DNA from: Candidatus Defluviilinea proxima
Lineage (GTDB): Bacteria > Chloroflexota > Anaerolineae > Anaerolineales > Villigracilaceae
DNA length: 64,000 nt
NCBI GenBank assembly: GCA_016721115.1
Contig: JADKIW010000001.1
Coordinates: 4,727,501-4,791,500, forward strand
Direction of reading: 5' to 3'
The translations under genes were made by a program, and so were the position numbers. The notes under the pieces are model-generated. The model searched no databases and was not told where the DNA came from. It saw only the letters and a program-made list of their open reading frames with translations. Below are positions 1 to 6,205 of the stretch, piece by piece (the stretch's first letter is position 1; the number at the start of each line of letters is the position of its first letter).

Positions 1-782
1 TTACGAACCGTGGCAACTTCCTCTTCCGGTGAACGATCTGAACTACCACGCCCGGGGAAATGCTTGGCCACTACGATCATGCGCCCATTACTGCCTTGAT
101 GTAAACCGGTAACGTAGGCCTGTCCCATTTTGCCCACCCAAAATGAGTCACCACCGAAAACACGTGTCCCCAAATCACTGCGAGCAGAAGGGTTAGGCGA
201 CTCGACCACGTCGAGGGATGGACCAGCATACAAATTAAAACCAATCTTTGATAGCTCATTTCCCAACACCGAACCTACATGCATGGCATTTTCAGTTTTC
301 CATGTTGCGCCGATCGCCATCTCGTTTGGCAAGGGCGTCATACCGTTCAATATTTGATCGTTCGGAACCCCATCCCCCTCCTGAGAAACGCCAATGAGCA
401 ACGGCACATATATATTATTCGGCAAGGTATCAGAAACCGCCGTATTCCATTCGATGTTCTGCAAGCTCTTGATCAATTGGTGAGCGGAAGTCACAGTGCC
501 CGGCCCGCCAACAAAATTATCGTTTTCTGCGGAAAGCATCACTCCGCCAACGTGCTGGTTAGCGATCAGATCATAGATCTGCGATGTTTCACCTGTATCC
601 GTTCCACGAAATGTCACAATGAATAATTGCCCCACACGTTCCTCAGGCGTCATGGAATTTAACAATTCCAGAACCTGCGGGGATGGTGTAGGGGTCTGGG
701 CCTGCGCACCAGCTACAGGTCCAAGAAGAGACACGATGAACGCCAACAACATCAGCCCACGAAGAAGACGATTCAAATTCAT
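1..782 (-). CDS. Glycoside hydrolase family 3 protein (beta-N-acetylhexosaminidase-like), C-terminus beyond the left edge
   Basis: Open from the ATG at 782 to the window edge, about 260 codons. The first 28 residues form a signal peptide (short basic start, Leu-rich core, ending GAQAQ), so the enzyme is exported. It then has E-R-V-G-Q-L-F, G-P-S-L-D-V-V, D-L-G-T-R-V-F-G and, near the edge, K-H-F-P-G-R-G, the substrate-binding signature of GH3 enzymes of the NagZ/beta-glucosidase group. The first His of the usual KHFPGHG is kept and the second is Arg. The family cleaves terminal beta-linked sugars, often GlcNAc from cell-wall fragments; the substrate here cannot be read. A GGCGGGGG stretch lies just before the start. 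The catalytic Asp and the end of the barrel are outside the window. Confidence 0.85.
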   Translation of the reverse strand, partial: MNLNRLLRGLMLLAFIVSLLGPVAGAQAQTPTPSPQVLELLNSMTPEERVGQLFIVTFRGTDTGETSQIYDLIANQHVGGVMLSAENDNFVGGPGTVTSAHQLIKSLQNIEWNTAVSDTLPNNIYVPLLIGVSQEGDGVPNDQILNGMTPLPNEMAIGATWKTENAMHVGSVLGNELSKIGFNLYAGPSLDVVESPNPSARSDLGTRVFGGDSFWVGKMGQAYVTGLHQGSNGRMIVVAKHFPGRGSSDRSPEEEVATVR

Positions 783-861
783 GCATCCCCCGCCATCTGA
801 AAAGCGCGTCTCTTCTGGTCTTTGAACTGGTCGCTGTTTCGAAAGGTTTGACTTAGCTTCA

Positions 862-1614
862 TCACTTGATTTCCCCGCGCACCTTCACTGCCAACTGCGG
901 ATCATCTGTAAAGATCGCATCTACACCCCAATTGAACAATCGTCGCATATCTTGCTCAGCATTTACCGTCCATACATGGATACGCCTATTCAAACGATGT
1001 ACACGCTGAACCTGTTGATGTGTTACATCTTTTATATAAGGATGCAGGGCATCGTATTTACCAAATGCAAAACCGAACGAACGTGGCCATGCACCAAGCA
1101 CTCCGCCCAATGCCAGCAAACCAATTGGAACTTCAGGTAGGTAACTGCGTGCTCGTGAAAGATTAGCCGCAAAAAAGGATGAAAACAATACCCGCTTCTG
1201 CAAACCAAATCTCTTTACCAACATACACACGGACTCAACTAAATGGTCACGCGGCGTATTGTAATTTGTGAGTTCAACATTGATGAATGTGCGCTTGCCC
1301 ACCGACTCGAAAACTTCTTCAAGTGTGGGGATCTTCTCACTTTTGAATTTCTCCGAAAAGAAAGCGCCAGCATCCAAAGAACGCAAATCCCCCAACGACA
1401 TATCTCTTACACGTCCATGCGCACCGGTTGTACGATCTAAAGTAGCATCATGGATGACAACAACACGTCCATCTGTTGTTAATTTGGCATCAAGTTCAAC
1501 GCCATCTGCACCTTGTTCAACAGCAAGTTCGAATGCGGCAAGAGTGTTCTCCGGCGCATGAGCCGATGAACCACGGTGGGCAAAGATGATGGGATGAGGA
1601 AGTGTTTTGAGCAT
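862..1614 (-). CDS. Glycerophosphodiester phosphodiesterase (GDPD, UgpQ-like)
   Basis: A 250-residue TIM-barrel phosphodiesterase that hydrolyses glycerophosphodiesters from phospholipid turnover to glycerol-3-phosphate and an alcohol. The GDPD signature is clear: A-H-R-G near residue 12, P-E-N-T, G-V-E-L-D-A (metal-binding E-x-D) and V-I-H-D (catalytic His). There is no signal peptide, so it is probably cytoplasmic, and the length fits the family. The longer open frame begins with GTG at 1635, but that GTG lies in the stem of an intrinsic terminator serving the upstream ATPase gene, so the ATG at 1614 (M-L-K-T-L-P-H-P) is preferred. The GH3 gene follows about 80 nt downstream on the same strand. 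Confidence 0.9.
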   Translation of the reverse strand: MLKTLPHPIIFAHRGSSAHAPENTLAAFELAVEQGADGVELDAKLTTDGRVVVIHDATLDRTTGAHGRVRDMSLGDLRSLDAGAFFSEKFKSEKIPTLEEVFESVGKRTFINVELTNYNTPRDHLVESVCMLVKRFGLQKRVLFSSFFAANLSRARSYLPEVPIGLLALGGVLGAWPRSFGFAFGKYDALHPYIKDVTHQQVQRVHRLNRRIHVWTVNAEQDMRRLFNWGVDAIFTDDPQLAVKVRGEIK

Positions 1615-1617
1615 GGC

Positions 1618-1668
1618 AAAAAAATTACGGATCACGCACTACGAAAAAGTGATGCGCAATCCGTAATG
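1618..1668 (-). terminator. Intrinsic terminator of the AAA+ ATPase gene
   Basis: On the minus strand an imperfect inverted repeat with outer arms ATTACGGAT / ATCCGTAAT is followed by seven T residues. It lies just after the ATPase stop at 1687 and covers the alternative GTG start of the downstream phosphodiesterase, which argues for the shorter form of that protein. Confidence 0.8.
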
Positions 1669-1686
1669 CATATGAAAATACACCGA

Positions 1687-3018
1687 TTAAATATCCACGA
1701 AATAGGCCTGCGCCGCACGATCCAGCATATCGCGGGACATGGTCGGCGGAACGGCAAGATAACTGGAAATATCCAGGATCTGGTCACACAAGTCACGTGG
1801 ATGAGACGCACGCAACTTTCGGTTACGTTTGATATACCACTCTTGCAAAAGGTAGGCTAACCCCTGGTCACTGTACTCCACCTTTTTACCTTGAGCAACA
1901 CGTTTAAAGATCTCGCGATATTCCTCATACGAGGGATCGCCAATCTCGATCTTGTGGCGCAAACGACGCAGGAAGGCTTCATCCACGAGGTCTTTTGGCG
2001 GGAGGTTGGTCGAGAATACGATCAAAACATCGAAGGGCACTTCAACCTTACGTCCGTTATGAAGCGTAAGATAATCCACACGGTTCTCAAGCGGAACGAT
2101 CCAACGGTTGAGCAGGTCACGCGGACGTACTTGTTGTCGTCCAAAGTCGTCGATCAAGAAGATGCCGCCATTGGCTTTGACCTGAAACGGCGCTTCATAG
2201 AACTTGTGGACATCATCATACACAAGGTCGAGGCCTTCAAGCGTCAACTCACCACCCGTCACAATGAACGGACGGCGAATCTTTATCCAGCGTGGGTCAC
2301 GGCGCGGATTGGCACGCAAGTTACCGGTACCAGAGGCAGAAGGTGTTCCATCTGATTCTGGCGCAAGCGTATGGCTGACTTGGTCATATACTTTAATGAC
2401 CTGTCCATCAAGATACAACGCATAAGGAATATAAATGGACTGGGTCAAAATGAGGTTGCCAAACGCACGCGCAACGCTCGTCTTACCGTTACCTGGAGGG
2501 CCATACATGAAAATAGACGTACCAGAGTTAAGCGCAGGGCCTAATCGTTGAAAAGTATTCTCAGAAATGACCATCTGCGAAAGCACCTGACGCATCGTAC
2601 GCGCCGTAACGGTCATACGTCCCGTCTTTTGGCGGCGCATCGCCTCGTTGTACACTTCAAAAGGAACCGGCGCAGCGCCAGCATACTGACTTCGATCCAA
2701 TGCTTCACGGGCACGGGTGATACCGGCCCCAGTAATACCGTAGGTATAAGCACCTTCACCCAACCCACCCTGCGACGACTTCACCTCGATCAATTTTTCA
2801 CGTTTCAGAGATTCAAGAATACCATCAATGACACCTGCAAACGGAAGCGCCATATACTCTGCGATCTTGAACCCGCTGATAAATCCTTGGTTATACAGGA
2901 TCTTTAAGGCGAGGTCTTGAAGCCAGAGTGCGTTTAAACCAGTATCTTCCACAGAATTGATCGGCGGAGGGGCAAATACACTGGTACTACCTACAGGTCG
3001 CATAAGATTGTTGGTCAT
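1687..3018 (-). CDS. AAA+ family ATPase with N-terminal winged-helix-like region
   Basis: The 443-residue protein has Walker A G-P-P-G-N-G-K-T-S near residue 172, Walker B F-L-I-D-D-F-G near 286, a sensor-1-like F-S-T-N, and R-L-R-H-K as a likely arginine finger. The first 120 residues look like a helical or winged-helix module. The ATG at 3018 is chosen because GGGAGGT lies 3 nt upstream; the frame extends to 3075 but has no ribosome site there. The order of domains suggests a MoxR- or AAA-type remodelling ATPase. The partner and substrate are not evident and no neighbour reveals a pathway. It is followed by its own terminator, so it is probably transcribed alone. Confidence 0.8.
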   Translation of the reverse strand: MTNNLMRPVGSTSVFAPPPINSVEDTGLNALWLQDLALKILYNQGFISGFKIAEYMALPFAGVIDGILESLKREKLIEVKSSQGGLGEGAYTYGITGAGITRAREALDRSQYAGAAPVPFEVYNEAMRRQKTGRMTVTARTMRQVLSQMVISENTFQRLGPALNSGTSIFMYGPPGNGKTSVARAFGNLILTQSIYIPYALYLDGQVIKVYDQVSHTLAPESDGTPSASGTGNLRANPRRDPRWIKIRRPFIVTGGELTLEGLDLVYDDVHKFYEAPFQVKANGGIFLIDDFGRQQVRPRDLLNRWIVPLENRVDYLTLHNGRKVEVPFDVLIVFSTNLPPKDLVDEAFLRRLRHKIEIGDPSYEEYREIFKRVAQGKKVEYSDQGLAYLLQEWYIKRNRKLRASHPRDLCDQILDISSYLAVPPTMSRDMLDRAAQAYFVDI

Positions 3019-3083
3019 AATACCTCCCAAAATGGGATAGGGGTAATGTGAGATATTTGAATTATAGCACGCCAAACTTTTAA

Positions 3084-3114
3084 TTCAATTCGGTTATGAA
3101 ATATCGTATATAAT
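3084..3114 (+). promoter_or_regulatory. Candidate promoter with -10 next to the start codon (glycosyltransferase gene)
   Basis: A perfect TATAAT at 3109-3114 is separated from the ATG at 3125 by 10 nt, with a weak TTCAAT 19 bp upstream. Transcription would begin within a few bases of the start codon. There is no Shine-Dalgarno sequence, so the mRNA may be essentially leaderless. Confidence 0.55.
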
Positions 3115-3124
3115 CTGCAACGCT

Positions 3125-3808
3125 ATGAACCTATCCGTAATCATCCCCGTATACAATGAAGTAACAAACATCCAGGAGATTATCAAACGTGTGCAGGCCA
3201 CAAAGCTTGCTGATGAGATCATCATCGTAGATGATGGCTCACAAGATGGTACACGCGATATTTTGAAAACACTGGACGGCAAAAAGAAAGTCCGCGTAAT
3301 TTTGCATGAGAAGAATCAAGGCAAAGGTGGAGCTGTTGTCACTGGTATGAAAGCCGCAAAAGGTGACATTCTATTGATCCAAGATGCCGACCTCGAATAT
3401 GACCCGCGCGACTACCCAGCCTTGCTCCAACCAATCAACGAAAAACTGGCAGAAGTTGTCTACGGTTCGCGGTTTCTGGGTTCAGCGCATCGCGTTACTA
3501 TGTTCTGGCATCAGGTTGCCAACAAGCTACTGACTTTCATGACTAACATCTTATACGACTCGATCCTGACGGATATGGAAACAGGGTATAAGGTCTTTCG
3601 TCGCGAGGTGGTCGAAGGCATGAATATCCGCTCCAAACGCTTCAACTTCGAGCCGGAATTCACCGCCAAGATCCTCAAGCGGAAACACCGCATCTTTGAG
3701 GTTCCTATTACGTTTAACCCACGTGATTATTCCGAGGGAAAGAAGATCAAACTCAAGGATGCCTTCGAAGCAGTTTGGGCGTTGATCCGCTATAGGTTTT
3801 TCGATTAA
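3125..3808 (+). CDS. Glycosyltransferase family 2, dolichyl/polyprenyl-phosphate mannose synthase type
   Basis: A 227-residue GT-A fold enzyme. V-I-I-P-V-Y-N-E at the N-terminus, V-D-D-G-S-x-D-G-T near residue 37 and Q-D-A-D-L-E-Y-D-P (the metal-binding DxD region) near 90 are diagnostic of the DPM1-like GT2 subgroup, which moves a sugar from a nucleotide donor to a polyprenyl phosphate at the inner membrane face. The C-terminal D-Y-S-E-G-K-K-I motif also fits. There are no membrane helices, so it is the soluble catalytic form. Its stop shares one base with the start of the next gene (TAATG), so the two are translated together. Confidence 0.88.
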   Translation: MNLSVIIPVYNEVTNIQEIIKRVQATKLADEIIIVDDGSQDGTRDILKTLDGKKKVRVILHEKNQGKGGAVVTGMKAAKGDILLIQDADLEYDPRDYPALLQPINEKLAEVVYGSRFLGSAHRVTMFWHQVANKLLTFMTNILYDSILTDMETGYKVFRREVVEGMNIRSKRFNFEPEFTAKILKRKHRIFEVPITFNPRDYSEGKKIKLKDAFEAVWALIRYRFFD

Positions 3809-4134
3809 TGAGCACTGTGCTCGAGCAGATCGAAAAAGAGTTTCAACTTGCCGAACAGGCACGCGCAAAAGGGAATGAGGGACAAGCCCGAGTCTGCGCA
3901 AGGCGCGCGGCAGGTATAGCTATTCGGGACTATCTGACTCGAAAAGGGACTCCCCCTCGAAGCGCCAGCGCATATGACTTGTTGAATCTGCTCAAGGATG
4001 ACCCGCTTCTTTCCTCAGACTTGAAACTGATCGCTGACCATTTGACCTTACGCGTCACTGAAGAATTCAAACTTCCTATCGACGCAGACCTCGTGGCAGA
4101 TGCACGAAAGTTATGTGATGAGTTGTTGAAATGA
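3808..4134 (+). CDS. Small helical protein of unknown function, coupled to the glycosyltransferase
   Basis: A 108-residue, charged, probably all-helical protein with no signal peptide, membrane helix or cysteine pair. It begins within the stop codon of the GT2 gene, so translational coupling is likely. Heptad-like helices rich in Ala, Arg and Leu (for example A-R-R-A-A-G-I-A-I-R-D-Y-L) loosely recall HEPN-type four-helix bundles, but the R-x4-6-H catalytic motif is absent and I do not assign that family. It may be an accessory to the glycosyltransferase, based only on position. Confidence 0.7.
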   Translation: MSTVLEQIEKEFQLAEQARAKGNEGQARVCARRAAGIAIRDYLTRKGTPPRSASAYDLLNLLKDDPLLSSDLKLIADHLTLRVTEEFKLPIDADLVADARKLCDELLK

Positions 4135-4139
4135 ATGAA

Positions 4140-4222
4140 CCCCGCCGCAAGCGGACGGGGTATCGTCCACTAGTGTATAGAACGTTTACACAGTTCTCTC
4201 ACGCCGCAAAGCGGCGGGGTAT
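4140..4222. repeat. Pair of similar GC-rich hairpin repeats
   Basis: Two copies of a short palindrome lie about 60 bp apart after the coding region. The first (4140-4160) has arms CCCCG / CGGGG around CCGC-AA-GCGG; the second (4203-4219) has GCCGC-AAA-GCGGC followed by GGGGTAT. They share a core of about 20 bp and look like a dispersed REP-type extragenic element. Confidence 0.5.
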
Positions 4223-4242
4223 TGAACCCTTGATAGGAATAA

Positions 4243-4276
4243 ATACACCCCGAATTTTTTCGGGGTGTATGTTTTA
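4243..4276. terminator. Bidirectional intrinsic terminator between convergent genes
   Basis: A perfect 10-bp stem, ATACACCCCG / CGGGGTGTAT, with an 8-nt T-rich loop. It is flanked by T-rich sequence on both strands and sits between the plus-strand pair ending at 4134 and the minus-strand gene ending at 4290. Confidence 0.85.
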
Positions 4277-4289
4277 TTACGCAAGACGA

Positions 4290-4574
4290 TCACACGTGTT
4301 TTCTTCCAGTCAAATAATAGAAAGCGCGGGCAATTGTAATAAGAGCCAATAATCCAGACATCACACCGCCAAATACAAGGAACATTCGCTTCCAGTTACT
4401 CAAGCGGGAAACGATTTCTTCGCGGTCTGGGAAGTGGATCCGTTCACGTAAACGGTGGATCATATCTCTCGAAGGCTGAACCGGCTTCAAGGTCCGTGCG
4501 AGATGCGTTTCGAGAGCAAGGATCACATCATCAGTATCATCGTCGGACATTAAGGTTTGTTTAGATCGTGCCAT
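4290..4574 (-). CDS. Small single-pass membrane protein of an ECF sigma/DegV operon
   Basis: About 94 residues: a soluble acidic and basic N-terminal part, then one hydrophobic helix near the C-terminus (F-L-V-F-G-G-V-M-S-G-L-L-A-L-I-T) ending in basic residues. A GTG start at 4586 is also possible; the ATG at 4574 is preceded by a GAGAAAG stretch. It is the third gene after the ECF sigma factor and DegV genes on the same strand, 17 nt downstream of degV. A tail-anchored protein next to an ECF sigma factor could help hold or sense the sigma factor, but no anti-sigma motif is visible and this is inference only. Confidence 0.65.
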   Translation of the reverse strand: MARSKQTLMSDDDTDDVILALETHLARTLKPVQPSRDMIHRLRERIHFPDREEIVSRLSNWKRMFLVFGGVMSGLLALITIARAFYYLTGRKHV

Positions 4575-4591
4575 TTTCTTTCTCACTATAT

Positions 4592-5434
4592 TTATTGAAT
4601 TGGATATAAGATCAATCCTACAGTTCCAGGCCCAAGATTCGCGGCGACTGAGATGGACAGTTCACTGATCATGGTCTCTTTATGGTTGAAATGACCTTTA
4701 GCTTGTTCCAAAAGTTCTTCGCCAGATTTGGGGTCACGTGCATGGACAACTGCAAGGTATACCGGCTGATTGCCATATTCTTCTCTTGCCATTTCGATCA
4801 CGCGATCCAAAGATGCTTTGCGTGTGCGGACTCGTTCTGCCATGTTCAGGTCACCATTACTCAACACAGCAATTGGTTTAACATTGAGCAAAGAAGCGAG
4901 TGCGGCCTGCAATGTCTTCACACGGCCAGACATTTTGGCATATTCCAAAGTATCAAGCGTCAGAATAACCCGGACCTTATATTTGATCTCTTCAAGGTAT
5001 TGCACGATCTCTTCCACGCTTTTACCTGCGCGTTCCAACTTACGTGTTTCGCGGCACATGAGACCAATGCCAAGTGAACCAACCGCTGAATCTATCGGGA
5101 TAACTTTGAACTCATCTTTAACTTCTTCTGCCGCAGAGATGGCCGAAGCGTAAGTGCCTGAAAGTTTAGCAGTGACGTGAATGGAAAGGATCGTATCGCC
5201 TTTTTGCGCGATCTTGCGGTAGAACTCCACGAATTGATGAGGGGAAGGCTGGGCTGTCTTTGGAATACGTTTACTTTCATCAACAAGCTTGTAAAAACCC
5301 TCATTGTCCAATTCGATGCTTTGAAGGTAGGTCTTCTCGCCAAACAGGATGTTGACGGGGATCATATCGATCCCATACTCTCTGCCCCACCCTGGCAGGA
5401 TATCAGCCGCACCGTCAGTTACGATTCGAAGCAT
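4592..5434 (-). CDS. DegV family fatty-acid-binding protein
   Basis: 280 residues beginning M-L-R-I-V-T-D-G-A-A-D, the typical DegV start, followed by I-P-V-N-I-L-F-G, T-A-Q-P-S-P and H-V-T-A-K-L-S-G-T-Y-A-S-A. Family members bind long-chain fatty acids and often act as FakB subunits presenting them to the kinase FakA; no fakA is in the window. The ATG at 5434 is chosen because AAGGAG lies 7 nt upstream, within the last codons of the sigma-factor gene. The sigma stop and this start are one base apart, so the genes are coupled. The frame extends upstream to 5467 without support. Confidence 0.9.
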   Translation of the reverse strand: MLRIVTDGAADILPGWGREYGIDMIPVNILFGEKTYLQSIELDNEGFYKLVDESKRIPKTAQPSPHQFVEFYRKIAQKGDTILSIHVTAKLSGTYASAISAAEEVKDEFKVIPIDSAVGSLGIGLMCRETRKLERAGKSVEEIVQYLEEIKYKVRVILTLDTLEYAKMSGRVKTLQAALASLLNVKPIAVLSNGDLNMAERVRTRKASLDRVIEMAREEYGNQPVYLAVVHARDPKSGEELLEQAKGHFNHKETMISELSISVAANLGPGTVGLILYPIQ

Positions 5435-5435
5435 G

Positions 5436-6008
5436 TTAATCTCCTTCGAGGTTGATATTTTGATCACCTAACTGGTCGCGCAAGGCCAGTAACGTACGGT
5501 GATACAAACTTTTCACTGCTCCTTCACTACGTCCCATGATCGCGCCGATCTCTGCATTCGACATGTTCTCAACAAACTTGAGGATGAGAAGATTCTGTCG
5601 TTCCGAGGGCAGGCGTCGGATGAGGCGAAGAAGCGCATCCTGTTCCTGCGAACGGACAAGATTCCGCTCGGGGTGGTCACCTTTTGTCGGCAGGACCGGC
5701 AGTTCATCCAATGGGATTTCCTGCTTACGGCTTCGATCTCGGTGCCAATTTGCAACCAGATTGTGGGCAATGCGATACAACCAGGCAGAAAATGGGATAC
5801 CGCGGTCTGTATAATTTTTTATATGGTTCATTGCCCGTTGGAAGACACGGGCAGTCAGGTCTTCTGCATCATGCAGATTGCCTGTTCTGTAATACACATA
5901 GTTGAAGATACGATCCACATAGCGTTCATAGAGTTGACCAAAGGCATCCCGGTCACCTTGTGAAGCCAGTGAAAGTACTTCGTCTTCCTTGAACTCAGTT
6001 TCCTGCAC
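5436..6008 (-). CDS. ECF-type RNA polymerase sigma factor (first of three)
   Basis: 190 residues with only regions 2 and 4, as in ECF sigma factors. Region 2 is D-A-F-G-Q-L-Y-E-R-Y-V through A-E-D-L-T-A-R-V-F and S-A-W-L-Y-R-I-A-H-N. Region 4 is L-P-S-E-R-Q-N-L-L-I-L-K-F and the helix-turn-helix S-N-A-E-I-G-A-I-M-G-R-S-E-G-A-V-K-S-L. It directs transcription of a small regulon in response to an envelope or metabolic signal that cannot be named here. The start is probably GTG at 6008. It forms a unit with degV and the small membrane protein, with no recognisable zinc anti-sigma gene beside it. Confidence 0.9.
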   Translation of the reverse strand: MQETEFKEDEVLSLASQGDRDAFGQLYERYVDRIFNYVYYRTGNLHDAEDLTARVFQRAMNHIKNYTDRGIPFSAWLYRIAHNLVANWHRDRSRKQEIPLDELPVLPTKGDHPERNLVRSQEQDALLRLIRRLPSERQNLLILKFVENMSNAEIGAIMGRSEGAVKSLYHRTLLALRDQLGDQNINLEGD

Positions 6009-6120
6009 AGATCAATCCTACCGCAGGGTTATTACAAATAACCCCAACGGATTTGAGAAGTTACACATGAGTATAACATGCGCGTTATAAATCCATCCCG
6101 AAGGCGTCCGAATTAGCGAT

Positions 6121-6129
6121 TGGTATAAT
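6121..6129 (+). promoter_or_regulatory. Extended -10 promoter candidate for uvrA
   Basis: TGGTATAAT is a TGn extended -10 element with a perfect TATAAT, 77 nt upstream of the uvrA start. No good -35 box lies 17 bp upstream, as expected for an extended -10 promoter. Confidence 0.5.
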
Positions 6130-6141
6130 TAAGGTTTAGCG

Positions 6142-6181
6142 TTTGCACAAAACCGTTTCATAACTAAAACATTTGTGCTAA
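6142..6181. repeat. Inverted repeat in the uvrA leader
   Basis: TTTGCACAAA and TTTGTGCTAA are inverted copies (9 of 10 positions) separated by 20 bp, between the proposed -10 box and the uvrA ribosome-binding site. It could be an operator or an RNA hairpin. It does not match an SOS box I can recognise. Confidence 0.45.
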
Positions 6182-6205
6182 AATACATCTCCTCGAAGGA
6201 GTCCC

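Noticed and set aside
1615..1635. GTG start of the phosphodiesterase at 1635
   Set aside because: The codon sits in the stem and T-run of the terminator of the preceding gene.
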